Source: CAMTWZ01 sp041749075 (GTDB lineage Bacteria; Bacteroidota; Rhodothermia; Balneolales; HLUCCA01). Taken from it: a stretch of 64,000 bases of DNA. Below the pieces are notes generated by a model, which saw only the letters and a list, made by a program, of their open reading frames with translations, was not told the DNA's origin and ran no database searches. How positions within the stretch are numbered: the stretch's first letter is position 1; each line of letters starts with the position of its first letter. Position numbers and translations under genes: made by a program. The stretch spans positions 4,021 to 68,020 of the forward strand of contig JBGTBY010000011.1 in assembly GCA_041749075.1 (NCBI GenBank), given 5' to 3'. Positions 17,231-27,008 of this stretch are shown here, piece after piece.

Positions 17231-18588
17231 GAAACCTCAAACACACATCGGTTGTGGTGGCTGGGGCTGCGAAAAGCGGCATCGCCGCGGCGCGCCTGCT
17301 CGCTTCCGAAGGGGCGGATGTGTTTCTGACGGATTCCGGTGTGATGACAGACCAAACGAAAAGCTTATTGACGTCGCTGGGAATCCCTTTTGAGGATGGT
17401 GGACATTCCGAGCGAGCGTTTGTGGGCGAATTTGTGGTGGTGAGTCCGGGAGTGCCGGATGAAGCCCCCATCATCCAAGGGTATTTGTCTGCCGGAAAAG
17501 AGGTCTTGTCAGAAATCGAGCTGGCTTCTTGGTTTGAGAACGGCCGCATTGTGGCTGTTACGGGAAGTAATGGTAAAACCACGACCGCCAGTTGGCTCAA
17601 TCACATGTGGGATACCGCGAGTGCGCCGCATGTCTTGGCCGGCAACATTGGAATCGCCTATAGCGATGTTGTGAAAACGACAACATCCGATACCACATCG
17701 CTACTGGAGATCAGCAGTTTCCAGTTGGATCATATTCAGAGCTTCCGTCCGTCGGTGAGCATCCTGCTCAACATCACGCCCGATCATTTGAACCGCTATC
17801 AGTACCAATTCGAGCGCTATGTGGCCTCGAAAATGCGGATCGGTGAGAATCAGCGCAAGGACGATGTCTTCATCTATTGGCTGGAAGATCCCATTGTGGG
17901 ACCGATCGTCGAGACCTTGAAAGGAAAGCCGGACGCACCGCGCTTTCTGGCGTTTTCCGACACGCGTCGCCCCGATGAAGGCGTCTATGTGCGCGATGGC
18001 CAAATCGTATTTCATCTCCATAACCAAGAGGAAATCCTGATGCTCGTTGAAGACATCGGCCTTCGTGGCCGCCACAATCTCCACAACGGCTTGGCTACGG
18101 CGCTTGCCGCACGCGTGAGCGAAATCCGCAATGAGTTCATCCGTGAAAGCCTGATGCGGTTCGAAGGGGTGGAACACCGCCTCGAGAATGTGCGCTCGCT
18201 CAACGGCGTGGGCTACATCAACGACAGCAAGGCGACCAACGTGAATGCCGTGTGGTATGCGCTGGATAGTATCCGGAATCCATTAGTGCTCATTCTTGGC
18301 GGACGCGATAAAGGGAATGACTATGCCGAGCTGATTCCACAAATCCACGCGAAAGTGCACACCATCATCGCCATCGGCGAAGGAACCGCCGCCATCGAAA
18401 CCCAGCTTCGTGAGCATGTGCCGACATTTCTGAAAGCCACAAGTATGGAAGAAGCTGTGAAAATGGGCGCGAAAGCGGCAAAACGGGGCGAAACCATACT
18501 ACTAAGTCCGGCCTGCGCCTCCTTCGACATGTTTGAAAACTATGAGCACCGCGGACGCGAGTTCAAAAAATTTGTGAACCAATTGTAA
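17227..18588 (+). CDS. murD: UDP-N-acetylmuramoylalanine--D-glutamate ligase
   Basis: Cytosolic Mur ligase adding D-glutamate. An N-terminal Rossmann-like domain (VVVAGAAKSGIAAA) precedes the ATP loop VTGSNGKTTT near residue 112, ITPDHLNRY near 182, and a C-terminal ligase domain with NDSKATN near 335 and LILGGRDKGNDY near 355. The start ATG 17227 overlaps the mraY stop. The frame stays open well upstream (from 17008), but that extension would lie inside mraY and is not homologous to MurD. Length 453 aa. Confidence 0.96.
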   Translation: MRNLKHTSVVVAGAAKSGIAAARLLASEGADVFLTDSGVMTDQTKSLLTSLGIPFEDGGHSERAFVGEFVVVSPGVPDEAPIIQGYLSAGKEVLSEIELASWFENGRIVAVTGSNGKTTTASWLNHMWDTASAPHVLAGNIGIAYSDVVKTTTSDTTSLLEISSFQLDHIQSFRPSVSILLNITPDHLNRYQYQFERYVASKMRIGENQRKDDVFIYWLEDPIVGPIVETLKGKPDAPRFLAFSDTRRPDEGVYVRDGQIVFHLHNQEEILMLVEDIGLRGRHNLHNGLATALAARVSEIRNEFIRESLMRFEGVEHRLENVRSLNGVGYINDSKATNVNAVWYALDSIRNPLVLILGGRDKGNDYAELIPQIHAKVHTIIAIGEGTAAIETQLREHVPTFLKATSMEEAVKMGAKAAKRGETILLSPACASFDMFENYEHRGREFKKFVNQL

Positions 18589-18589
18589 G

Positions 18590-19774
18590 ATGATTTTCGG
18601 TCCAACCGCACGTCGGGACGCACAGTCCTTCATCCTCGATCAGTCGCCCGAGCGCGACATGGGCAAAGCACGCACCAGCGACCGTGTGCTGCTCGCCGCG
18701 ATCGTGATGCTCATGGCGTTCGGCTTGCTTGCGGTATTCTCCTCCATCGCCTACTTCGCAGAGCTGAAGAAAACCACGGCAACGGCCTTGATGCTCAGCC
18801 ATCTCACCAAACTCGGCATCGCGGGTATGGTGATGTTGCTCTTCTCGAAAATCGATTACCACCGTCTACTGAACATCAGCAAATTCGGCCTTTTCCTGAG
18901 CTGGGGTTTCCTCATTTTTGTGACCATGTTCGGCACGGAAGTCTGGGGCGCAAAACGCTCCTTGAGCTTGGGCGGATTTTCCTTCCAGCCCTCATCCATG
19001 GCTACGGTGTCGTTATTGATCTATTTGGTGGCCATGTGCCGTGAAAAAGCGGAGTACATCACGGATTTCGGCAGAGCCTTCATCCCGATGATGGCCTACA
19101 TCGGATTCACCTGCGCGCTGATCGCGGTAGAAGATTTCTCCAGCGCGGGAGTACTAGGAATATTGTCACTTTTGGTTCTGTTTGTTGGCAAAGTACCCGT
19201 CCGTTACCTCACCGCATTGATCCTGATCGGTGTGATCGGTGGAACCGCATTCATTTATAGCTCTCCCTTCCGCCAGAAGCGGATTGACTCGTACATCGAA
19301 CAAGTTGTCGACATCAAAAGTGATGCTCTTGTGAGCGATTCCGGTTATCAGGCGCAGCAAGCCCATATCGCGATCGCCCGTGGCGGACTCGTGGGCGTCG
19401 GCATCGGGAAAAGCTCGCAGCGCGACTTCCTTCCCGCTCCATACAACGATTTCATTTACGCGATCATCGCCGAAGAATATGGCTTCATCGGTAGCATGAT
19501 GGTGCTCATTCTCTACACCGTGATTTTGGTGCGTGGCATCTTTTTCATCGCAAGACGAGCGTTTGATGATGTGGGACAACATCTTGCCGTCGCCTGCACA
19601 CTCGGCATCGTGATGTATGCCTATGTGAACGCGGCCGTCGCCACAGGACTATTTCCCGTGACCGGACTCCCCATGCCCTTCGTGTCGTATGGCGGCACCA
19701 GCATGTTGTTTTCGGGTATGCTGATGGGAATTCTGCTGAATATCTCGAAATCGAAGCGGGAGGACGCCCCATGA
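18590..19774 (+). CDS. ftsW: FtsW, SEDS-family septal peptidoglycan polymerase
   Basis: Polytopic SEDS glycosyltransferase that works with FtsI. It has about ten membrane helices after a cytoplasmic N-terminus of about 30 residues. Conserved stretches are GVGIGKSSQRDFLPAPYNDF and FAIIAEEYG-like sequence around residue 275, and the late GLPMPFVSYGGTSML. It starts one base after the murD stop and its 3' end overlaps murG. Position and sequence both fit FtsW better than RodA. Confidence 0.95.
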   Translation: MIFGPTARRDAQSFILDQSPERDMGKARTSDRVLLAAIVMLMAFGLLAVFSSIAYFAELKKTTATALMLSHLTKLGIAGMVMLLFSKIDYHRLLNISKFGLFLSWGFLIFVTMFGTEVWGAKRSLSLGGFSFQPSSMATVSLLIYLVAMCREKAEYITDFGRAFIPMMAYIGFTCALIAVEDFSSAGVLGILSLLVLFVGKVPVRYLTALILIGVIGGTAFIYSSPFRQKRIDSYIEQVVDIKSDALVSDSGYQAQQAHIAIARGGLVGVGIGKSSQRDFLPAPYNDFIYAIIAEEYGFIGSMMVLILYTVILVRGIFFIARRAFDDVGQHLAVACTLGIVMYAYVNAAVATGLFPVTGLPMPFVSYGGTSMLFSGMLMGILLNISKSKREDAP

Positions 19775-20868
19775 GCTTGAACGTCCTCATCGCCGCAGGT
19801 GGAACCGGTGGACATGTCTACCCTGCCATCGCCATCGCCGACGCCCTGAAACGCGCTCATCCCGATACGAAAATCCTTTTCGCAGGAACGCGTTCCCATA
19901 TGGAATGGACGACAGTCCCGAAAGCCGGTTATGCGATCAAATCGGTATGGATCAGCGGGTTTCATCGCCAATTCACGCTCAAAAATCTTTTATTTCCGCT
20001 CAAACTCGTGGTCAGCCTGATTCAAAGCCTATTTATCGTCATCAAGTTCAAGCCCGATGTGGTGTTGAGCTGCGGCGGCTATGTGGCCGGTCCGGTGGGA
20101 TGGGTGGGCGCCAAATGGGGCATCCCCTTGATCGTGCAAGAACAGAACTCATTCCCTGGCGTCACGAACCGGATGCTGGGCAAACACGCCGCGCGCATTT
20201 ACACCGCGTTCGACGACGCGAAACGCTATTTCCCGAAATCGGATGTGTCGATGGTGGGCAATCCGGTGCGTTCGCACATGAAACTCGCGGCACGCCCCCC
20301 CTCCCTCGCGTCGTTCTCGTTCGACACCACGCGCAAGACCGTCTTAGTGATGGGCGGGTCCGGTGGCGCGGCACGAATCAACGAGGCCATGACTCATAAC
20401 ATCGGGGGGCTGCACAACGACCTGAAGATGAACGTCATCTGGCAGTGCGGACCCCAGTATTTCCCCGCGCTATCCACGAAAATCGATGTCAGCACCTATC
20501 CGAATCTGAGGCTGCTCCCCTATATCGACGACATCTCCCTTGCCTACGCCGCGGCCGATATTGTTGTGAGTCGCTCGGGGGCCGGAAGCATTGCCGAACT
20601 CACTGTCGTCGGAAAACCCATGATTTTGGTGCCATCGCCACACGTTGCGGGCGATCATCAGACCCATAATGCCAAATCCGTGGCCGATCGCGGAGCCGCC
20701 GAATTGCTCACAGATGAAGAAGTTGTAAGAGAACTCATCCCCACCATTCAACGCCTGCTCAACGACGAGCTAACCCTATCCAAGATGTCGGAAGCCGCCT
20801 TTCAAATGGCGCATCCCGATGCCGCCGACATCATCGCAACCGACATGATTCGACTTTTCGCCGCATGA
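19771..20868 (+). CDS. murG: MurG, lipid II synthase
   Basis: GT28 glycosyltransferase that adds GlcNAc to lipid I at the inner face of the membrane. The N-terminal loop AAGGTGGHVYPAIAIAD and the C-domain GGSGGAARIN (near residue 192), SRSGAGSIAELTVVGKP (near 268) and HVAGDHQTHNA mark the donor and acceptor sites. The length of 365 aa is typical. It overlaps ftsW and murC by four bases each. Confidence 0.97.
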   Translation: MSLNVLIAAGGTGGHVYPAIAIADALKRAHPDTKILFAGTRSHMEWTTVPKAGYAIKSVWISGFHRQFTLKNLLFPLKLVVSLIQSLFIVIKFKPDVVLSCGGYVAGPVGWVGAKWGIPLIVQEQNSFPGVTNRMLGKHAARIYTAFDDAKRYFPKSDVSMVGNPVRSHMKLAARPPSLASFSFDTTRKTVLVMGGSGGAARINEAMTHNIGGLHNDLKMNVIWQCGPQYFPALSTKIDVSTYPNLRLLPYIDDISLAYAAADIVVSRSGAGSIAELTVVGKPMILVPSPHVAGDHQTHNAKSVADRGAAELLTDEEVVRELIPTIQRLLNDELTLSKMSEAAFQMAHPDAADIIATDMIRLFAA

Positions 20869-22286
20869 CCACACCCATCATCACCCAACCTGTATTCGGA
20901 AAAACGAAGCACCTCCACCTGGTGGGCATCGGAGGCATCGGCATGAGCAGCATCGCCGAAATCCTGATCCATCGTGGCTTTGAAGTATCGGGTTCTGATG
21001 GCGCGGCAAGCGACAATACCCAGCGACTGATCGACATCGGAGCGACGGTCCATATCGGTCACAAAGCCGAGAATATCGCCGGAGCACAGGTTGTTGTCTA
21101 TACAAGCGCGGTAAAAGCGGAAGACAATGTGGAAACACGCGCCGCTTTGGAAGCCGGAATCCCCGTCATAAAACGTGGTGAGATGATCGCGGAGCTGATG
21201 CGCATGAAATTCGGCATCGGCATCGCCGGAACGCACGGAAAAACCACGACGACGTCCCTTACCGGATTGGTTGTGCAGGATGGCGACTTCGATCCCACCA
21301 TCATTGTCGGCGGACGTGTTCACAGTTTCGACAAAACCAACGCTGTTGTCGGAAAAGGTGACATTTTGATCGTGGAAGCGGATGAATACGACCGCATGTT
21401 CCTGAATCTGACGCCGTCTTTGGTCGTGATCACCAATATCGATCTGGAACATCTTGATATTTACAAAGACGAAACCGACATCAAGAACGCCTTCATCGAA
21501 TTCGCGAACAAGGTTCCGTTCTATGGCGCGGTGATCGTGTGCTTGGACGATTCCAATGTGCGAAGCGTACTTCCACACATCCATCGCCGCACGATGACGT
21601 ATGGATACACACCTCAGGCGAGATTGCGTCCGACGAACATCCACAGCGAAGCGCTTCATACCGCTTTTGATGTGATGTTGGATGGCAAAAAATTGGGTCG
21701 GGTGGCCGTCAGCGCCGCAGGTGAACATAATGTCCGCAATACCTTGGCAGCCGTTGCCGTCGGATTGGAACTGGATGTCCCCTTCGCGCAAATCGCAAGC
21801 GGATTGGCCCGTTTCAGTGGTGTGTTCCGTCGCTTCCAAGTGAAAGCCGATGCGCATGGCACCATCATCGTCGACGATTACGCCCATCATCCAACCGAAG
21901 TGAAAGCCACATTGCAAGCCGCCCGCTCTGGCTGGAAAGACAAGCGCCTCGTGGCTGTCTTCCAACCGCATCTGTATTCGCGCACGCAACAATTGGCCGA
22001 TGATTTCGGGATGTCCTTTTTTGATGCGGATGTTCTGGTGGTGACGGATGTGTATCCATCCCGCGAGCAACCCATCGAAGGTGTCAGTGGAAAAATGATC
22101 GCCGACAAAGCGAAGGCATTCGGACATAAGAATGTCGTCTACATCGAAAACAAGGCGTCGATTCCTGCGGAATTATCCAAACTCGTGACCTCCGGCGATC
22201 TCGTGATCACCATGGGCGCGGGCGACATCTATACCTATGGCGAGCGCTTCGCCGAGAACTGGGTGAAAGGAGGTGCGCATGTTTGA
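20865..22286 (+). CDS. murC: UDP-N-acetylmuramate--L-alanine ligase
   Basis: First Mur ligase of the stem peptide. It has the N-terminal LVGIGGIGMSSIA loop, the ATP loop GIAGTHGKTTTT near residue 120, EADEYDRMFLNL, and the C-terminal DDYAHHPTEVKATL near 335. The length of 473 aa is usual. It overlaps murG at its start and ftsQ by eight bases at its end. No murB or ddl follows, so those functions must be encoded elsewhere. The 441-codon antisense frame here is a shadow. Confidence 0.97.
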   Translation: MTTPIITQPVFGKTKHLHLVGIGGIGMSSIAEILIHRGFEVSGSDGAASDNTQRLIDIGATVHIGHKAENIAGAQVVVYTSAVKAEDNVETRAALEAGIPVIKRGEMIAELMRMKFGIGIAGTHGKTTTTSLTGLVVQDGDFDPTIIVGGRVHSFDKTNAVVGKGDILIVEADEYDRMFLNLTPSLVVITNIDLEHLDIYKDETDIKNAFIEFANKVPFYGAVIVCLDDSNVRSVLPHIHRRTMTYGYTPQARLRPTNIHSEALHTAFDVMLDGKKLGRVAVSAAGEHNVRNTLAAVAVGLELDVPFAQIASGLARFSGVFRRFQVKADAHGTIIVDDYAHHPTEVKATLQAARSGWKDKRLVAVFQPHLYSRTQQLADDFGMSFFDADVLVVTDVYPSREQPIEGVSGKMIADKAKAFGHKNVVYIENKASIPAELSKLVTSGDLVITMGAGDIYTYGERFAENWVKGGAHV

Positions 22287-23106
22287 CCATAAGAAGAACA
22301 AGGCAGGTGATGGTGACATGGGTCGGCGCATTCCGAAAGCGGAGCCCGAAATGGCTACGGCTCCTGTAGTGGACACGCCACAAACTCCTGACATCAAACG
22401 CAACCGCCGTTGGTTCACCTTGGGAGTGGTGCTATTGTTCGCATCCTTCTTGACCGGCTGGTACCTCATGCGCGGATCCATTGTGGATCGAGTGGATGTG
22501 GCCGAATCCGTCTATACAGATAGCGCAGCCATTTTAAAGGCCGCGGCGATTCCTACGGGCGTTCATGTGGATTCCGTGGGGTACATCGGCGCGATCAAAC
22601 GCATCGAACGCTTGGCCTATGTGAAGCAAGCCCACATCCAAGCTCGTCAGAATGGCCGTTTATTGATTCATGTGACCGAGCGCCATCCCATCGCCCGGAT
22701 GGTGGCGGATGGAAGCCAGGCGATGGTGGATGAAGATGGTGTGATGATGCCGGTCATTACCGGCCGCATCCCGAAAGTGCCTGTATTGCATGGTTTCCGG
22801 ATCACACGCGGCGATACGCTCACATCCGATGCCTTCAAAACCGTGAGAGCGTTTTTGCTGGCCGCGAAGGCGAGTCCGCTCACCGGCATCACCTTGAATG
22901 AACTTACTTATGACGCACGCGATGGCGTGGTGGCCTCTACGACGGAACGAGGGGTTAACGTCCTTTTCGGTAAAGAAGGATTTGAAGAACGCATCCGTCA
23001 TTGGGAAGCCTTCTATGGACAAGTGGTGCCTCAAAAAGGCATCGCGGCATTCCGGAAGGTCGACCTCCGTTACCGCGGACAAATCATCACAAACGAAACA
23101 TTATGA
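22279..23106 (+). CDS. ftsQ: FtsQ/DivIB-type division protein
   Basis: Bitopic division protein in the classic slot before ftsA. A basic cytoplasmic tail is followed by one transmembrane helix (about residues 42-60), then a POTRA-like segment (about 65-135, including RIERLAYVKQAHI and VTERHPIARM) and a beta-rich periplasmic domain ending in KVDLRYRGQII. I chose ATG 22279 because GGAGG sits five bases upstream; GTG 22273 would place that site too close. The 5' end overlaps murC by eight bases and the 3' end overlaps ftsA (ATGA). Confidence 0.9.
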   Translation: MFDHKKNKAGDGDMGRRIPKAEPEMATAPVVDTPQTPDIKRNRRWFTLGVVLLFASFLTGWYLMRGSIVDRVDVAESVYTDSAAILKAAAIPTGVHVDSVGYIGAIKRIERLAYVKQAHIQARQNGRLLIHVTERHPIARMVADGSQAMVDEDGVMMPVITGRIPKVPVLHGFRITRGDTLTSDAFKTVRAFLLAAKASPLTGITLNELTYDARDGVVASTTERGVNVLFGKEGFEERIRHWEAFYGQVVPQKGIAAFRKVDLRYRGQIITNETL

Positions 23107-24386
23107 ATGAAGAACGCATCGTAGTCGGCCTCGACATCGGAACCACCAAAGTCTGTGCTGTGGTGGCGTCGGTGAACGACATGGGCCAAGTCAACATTTT
23201 AGGGGTCGGTAAAGCGCCCAGCGACGGATTGAACCGTGGTGTGGTGGTGAACATCGATAAAACGGTGAACGCGATCCGCACGGCGGTGGAACAAGCTCAG
23301 CTCGCATCGGGCATCGAAGTCCGCTCTGTGAACGTGGGCATCGCCGGAGACCACATCCGAAGCATGCGCAGCAAAGGCGTGATCACCATCAGCAATCGCG
23401 ATAACGAAATCACGATGAACGATGTGGACCGCCTGTTGGAAGATTGCCAGCGCATCGCCCTTCCCGCCGATCAGCAGATCATCCACGTGATTCCGCAGGA
23501 ATTCATCGTGGACGGACAAGACGGCATCAGCGACCCGATCGGCATGAGCGGAAAACGCATGGAAGCGGATGTGCATGTGATCACCGGATTGGTGAGCGCC
23601 GCCCGCAACATGTACCGCTGTGTGGAACGCGCCGGATTCGTCGCGAACGACCTCATTCTTGAGCCATTGGCATCGAGTTATGCCGTTTTGGACGATGAAG
23701 AACGTGAAGCCGGCGTCGTATTGGTGGATATCGGAGGCGGAACAACGGACGTGGCCGTGTTCCAGGACAACACCATTCGCCATACGGCGGTCATCGCCAT
23801 CGCCGGACAAAAAGTGACTGACGACATCCGCATCGGGCTCAGCGTGTTGGAAGATCAAGCCGAGAAAATGAAACGCGAGCATGGAATTGCTTTTGCGAAT
23901 CTGGTGACGACAGATGAAGTCATTACCGTTCCGGGCATCGCTGGACGTCCGCCGAAGGAAATCAAGAAAAGCGTGTTGGCCAACATCATCCAGGCGAGAG
24001 TGGAAGAGATCTTGGAGATTGTGGCGATCGAAATTGAGCGAAGCGGATATCGGGATCAGCTCAGCGCCGGCGTGGTGATCACGGGCGGTGGAGCCTTGAT
24101 CAAGGGAATTTGTCCGCTAGCGACAGAAATTTTGGGATTGGACGCGAAAATCGGCCTTCCCAGAGGCATCACCGGTGGACTGGTGGGCGAAGTGCAGAAT
24201 CCGATCTATGCCACCGGCGTGGGATTGGTGATGCATGCGATGAAAGCGAAATCGGGAAGCGCGAATGCGGGCACGAAAACGTCGGTGCCGGGTTCGGCGA
24301 CCGCAACCGATGGGAAATCGACGCAACTGAATGAGAAAATTCAGGAGATGTCGGACAAGATGATGAAATGGCTGAAAGAATTCTAA
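23103..24386 (+). CDS. ftsA: FtsA, actin-like membrane tether for FtsZ
   Basis: ATPase-fold protein that links FtsZ filaments to the membrane. Phosphate loops GLDIGTTKVCAVV (residue 9) and VLVDIGGGTTDVAVF (near 206) and the late ITGGGALIKGI are intact. A variable Ser/Thr/Gly linker leads to a terminal amphipathic helix (KIQEMSDKMMKWLKEF), the expected membrane-targeting sequence. Start ATG 23103 overlaps the ftsQ stop; an upstream frame from 23001 lies inside ftsQ and is rejected. Length 427 aa. Confidence 0.96.
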   Translation: MNEERIVVGLDIGTTKVCAVVASVNDMGQVNILGVGKAPSDGLNRGVVVNIDKTVNAIRTAVEQAQLASGIEVRSVNVGIAGDHIRSMRSKGVITISNRDNEITMNDVDRLLEDCQRIALPADQQIIHVIPQEFIVDGQDGISDPIGMSGKRMEADVHVITGLVSAARNMYRCVERAGFVANDLILEPLASSYAVLDDEEREAGVVLVDIGGGTTDVAVFQDNTIRHTAVIAIAGQKVTDDIRIGLSVLEDQAEKMKREHGIAFANLVTTDEVITVPGIAGRPPKEIKKSVLANIIQARVEEILEIVAIEIERSGYRDQLSAGVVITGGGALIKGICPLATEILGLDAKIGLPRGITGGLVGEVQNPIYATGVGLVMHAMKAKSGSANAGTKTSVPGSATATDGKSTQLNEKIQEMSDKMMKWLKEF

Positions 24387-24425
24387 ATAGCAACGATACA
24401 GAAAGACAACCCAAGGAGAAACATT

Positions 24426-25742
24426 ATGAGCAATCGACTCAACACACGCTTCAGCTTCGACGCTGAAAGCAAAGAAAACGCGAAGATCAAAGTGATCGGC
24501 GTTGGAGGCGGTGGCGGAAACGCGATCGCAAACATGATCGCCAAGGGACTGAACAGCGTGGAATACATCGCGCTGAACACAGACGCCCAGGCACTGAAAT
24601 TGAATCCGGCGGACATCTGCATCCAGGTGGGCGCATCGCTCACGCAAGGATTGGGCGCAGGCGCTCGTCCGGAAGTGGGCCGCGAAGCCGTGGAAGAAAA
24701 CCGCCATCAGATCGAAGAAGCCATCGATGGCGCCGACATGGTGTTCATCACGGCGGGAATGGGCGGCGGAACCGGCACCGGTGGCGCACCTGTTGTGGCC
24801 AGCATCGCCAAACGCAAAGGAATCTTGACGGTGGGTGTGATCACCACGCCGTTCAAATGCGAAGGACGCGTGCGAGGCCGCTATGCCACTGAAGGCATCA
24901 ACGAGCTGAAAAAGAATTGCGACACGGTGATCGTCATCCCGAATGAGCGGCTGATGGATCTCTGTGCCGACGACACGACCTTGGTCGAGGCTTTCGACAT
25001 GGCCAACGAAGTCTTATACAACGCCACACGCGGCATTTCGGACCTCATCCTGCTTCCGGGCTTGGTGAACGTCGATTTCGCGGATGTGCGCACCACCATG
25101 CAAGACGGCGGCGCCGCGATCATGGGCTCGGGCGCGGCTTCCGGCACCGACCGTGCCGAACTGGCCACCCGTGCGGCGATCAACTCTCCCCTGCTCGACG
25201 GCGTGTCGATCCGTGGTGCCCGCAACGTGCTGGTCAACATCTCCGCCGGATCCGGTTTGGGCATGAAAGAAACCAACATGGCCACCAGCATCGTGCAACA
25301 AGAAGCCGGTGAGGACGCGGAAATCATCTGGGGTACCGTGCTCGACGAATCGTTCGGCGATGAACTTCGCGTGACCGTGATCGCAACCGGCTTCGAGCTG
25401 AGCGATACGGGCATCAAACCGAACGCCTCAGTCACTGTGGCACCTCAAACCAACGCGCCGTTCGCTGCTCCCACATCCATGCCACGCACACCCGTGCTGG
25501 GCGGATTCGGACGTCGAAATGGTGGCACCGACCCATTCTACAAGGGTGAAGCGAACCTGAAGGCGATGGACAGTCCGGCGATTGTTCGTCGACCCATCAA
25601 TATCACGTCGATCAAAACCACGAAAGTGGATGAACCCGCTCCAGCGGAAGACGACGCATCACGCCGGTTCGGACTCACCAATGAGCGGATCAACAAAGGA
25701 AATCCGGATCAACCGGCCTTCCTGCGTAAGATCATGGACTGA
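24426..25742 (+). CDS. ftsZ: FtsZ, tubulin-like division GTPase
   Basis: Forms the Z ring. The N-terminal KVIGVGGGGGNAIANMI loop, the tubulin signature GMGGGTGTGGAPVVA (near residue 107) and the synergy-loop region NVDFADVRTTM are intact. A linker of about 100 residues ends in a conserved C-terminal peptide DQPAFLRK, which binds FtsA. AAGGAG lies about eight bases before ATG 24426, a strong ribosome site fitting the high level of FtsZ needed. This is the last gene of the cluster, 39 bp after ftsA, and is followed by a terminator. Confidence 0.98.
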   Translation: MSNRLNTRFSFDAESKENAKIKVIGVGGGGGNAIANMIAKGLNSVEYIALNTDAQALKLNPADICIQVGASLTQGLGAGARPEVGREAVEENRHQIEEAIDGADMVFITAGMGGGTGTGGAPVVASIAKRKGILTVGVITTPFKCEGRVRGRYATEGINELKKNCDTVIVIPNERLMDLCADDTTLVEAFDMANEVLYNATRGISDLILLPGLVNVDFADVRTTMQDGGAAIMGSGAASGTDRAELATRAAINSPLLDGVSIRGARNVLVNISAGSGLGMKETNMATSIVQQEAGEDAEIIWGTVLDESFGDELRVTVIATGFELSDTGIKPNASVTVAPQTNAPFAAPTSMPRTPVLGGFGRRNGGTDPFYKGEANLKAMDSPAIVRRPINITSIKTTKVDEPAPAEDDASRRFGLTNERINKGNPDQPAFLRKIMD

Positions 25743-25780
25743 TATCCGGTCCAACAACTGTATCGAAATAGATTGCTAAC

Positions 25781-25820
25781 AAGGGGAGCTCACTTGACTG
25801 GGGGCTCCTCTTCTTTTTTC
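25781..25820 (+). terminator. Rho-independent terminator after ftsZ
   Basis: GGGGAGC at 25783-25789 pairs with GCTCCTC at 25804-25810 (one G-T wobble) across a 14-base loop and is followed at once by a T-rich tract (TTCTTTTTT). It ends the dcw transcript 40-80 bp after the ftsZ stop. Confidence 0.75.
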
Positions 25821-25880
25821 CTTCTACCTCCTTCCTGCTCTTCTTCGACTTGCTGAGGCCTTAACGGGTATCTAATTTTA

Positions 25881-26077
25881 AATGATAAATTTTAAATTTT
25901 AAATAAGTCAGTAGCACGCAGCTTCCAAACCCCACATGGTGCATGTATTGATTCATATGCCAAGTAACATCCTCGACACATTTATAATTTAAAATTTAAA
26001 ATTTCAACCCCAGATGCTGTGTCGATCTCTGCACTAAGTATCATTCCACACATTTAAAATTTAAAATTTAAAATTTC
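25881..26077. repeat. Three clusters of TTAAAAT heptamer repeats
   Basis: Runs made of a 7-base unit TTAAAAT or its complement ATTTTAA occur at 25881-25906, 25981-26005 and 26051-26077. The last run has three full units and overlaps the 3' end of the adjacent methyltransferase gene. The units are self-complementary enough to form AT hairpins. The rest of 25820-26067 holds no gene that I can see. Confidence 0.7.
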
Positions 26078-26688
26078 TCAAGGGTAATCAATCTGCCTTG
26101 TATCTGAAGGTTATCGAAGCCCAGGTGCTCCGCAAGCCACGAAAAGGTCTCAGCCCGATACAGAAATACGTGCGTAGTATCTCTTCGGTAGTGCCAATTC
26201 TCGAACGGGATTGAATCATCATAGAGGAGGGTCGAGATGTAGAGAGTACCGCCGGGTTTGAGGAGGGCGTGAAGCCGTTCGAACTCGAGGCGTGGTGAAT
26301 GGAAATGCTCAACCGTCTCGCTGCAGGTGATGAAGTCGTAGTGTTGGTCGAGGAGAGACGCGTCGCGTCGGAAAAAGGGGTCGTAGGCCGCCATTTGGAA
26401 GCCGGATGAGGACAAGACGTGGGCGATGACGGAGGCGGGTCCGGAGCCGAAGTCCAGACAGGACTGATCGGGCGAGTGATTCGCCAGAACCGCATCCGTG
26501 ATCGGTTTCACAAAGGACTGGTAGCGTGGATCGAGGATGTCGTTGTTATGAAGCTCGTACTCGGCCTTCTCGGCGTCGGGAGGTAAGACGTGGGTGGGAT
26601 GCAAGAAGCGCGAGAGGCAGGTGGGGCAGTCGAGGTATTTCGAATCGACGGGGGTTGATTTAGAATTACATAATGGGCATAAAATCAT
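26068..26688 (-). CDS. Class I SAM-dependent methyltransferase with N-terminal zinc ribbon
   Basis: A 206-aa protein. The N-terminus has two CxxC pairs (CPLC at 4-7, CPTC at 21-24), a zinc-ribbon pattern. The methyltransferase core follows, with LDFGSGPASVIAHVL (motif I, near residue 86), YDPFF, a DFITCSETVEHFHSP segment typical of Methyltransf_23 proteins, and LLKPGGTLYIST. The substrate is unknown; zinc-ribbon forms of this fold often act on small molecules or sugars. Its stop lies in an AT heptamer repeat, so the last codons (LITLEKF) may be shaped by repeat sequence. Confidence 0.85.
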   Translation of the reverse strand: MILCPLCNSKSTPVDSKYLDCPTCLSRFLHPTHVLPPDAEKAEYELHNNDILDPRYQSFVKPITDAVLANHSPDQSCLDFGSGPASVIAHVLSSSGFQMAAYDPFFRRDASLLDQHYDFITCSETVEHFHSPRLEFERLHALLKPGGTLYISTLLYDDSIPFENWHYRRDTTHVFLYRAETFSWLAEHLGFDNLQIQGRLITLEKF

Positions 26689-27008
26689 TTAGAAAGATAC
26701 TTTTTTACTGGGAGGCTAAGGGTGGGTAAGAGAGTGTTTTTAGTGCGACGTGCGAAGTAAGAAAGAAAAGAATTGAACAGGGAGGATAAGATTGTTCAAT
26801 CCACTGAACTTGCTAGTGGCTCGATCCTGACCTCGTACTTCGCTCTTCGAACATCGCACAATTTCCTAAAGATGGGATTGATGAGGGGGATGAGGTGGTG
26901 GCGGGACTGAGTATTTGACAAATATTGAAAGATTTTGTAAAGTACGAAAAGGGACTATCTATATTTGAAAACACTTTGTTTAGTCACAATTCCTAGAACA
27001 CAATTACA
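26689..27008. other. Intergenic stretch with degenerate heptamer repeats
   Basis: No convincing gene. Near 26740-26760 and 26826-26866 are GTGCGAAGT/ACTTCGC-type elements related to the TCGCACA heptamers near 45.9 and 48.1 kb. The right end holds promoter-like sequence for the following gene. Confidence 0.5.
26915..26943 (+). promoter_or_regulatory. Possible promoter for the gene at 27009
   Basis: A perfect -35 TTGACA (26915-26920) is followed after 17 bases by TAAAGT (26938-26943). A Bacteroidota-type TAnnTTTG element (TATATTTG, 26960-26967) also lies downstream with a TTTG 22 bases before it, so either sigma class could read this region. Confidence 0.45.

Noticed and set aside
20802..22127. 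441-codon minus-strand frame
   Set aside because: Antisense shadow of murC; His/Arg-rich without domain signatures.
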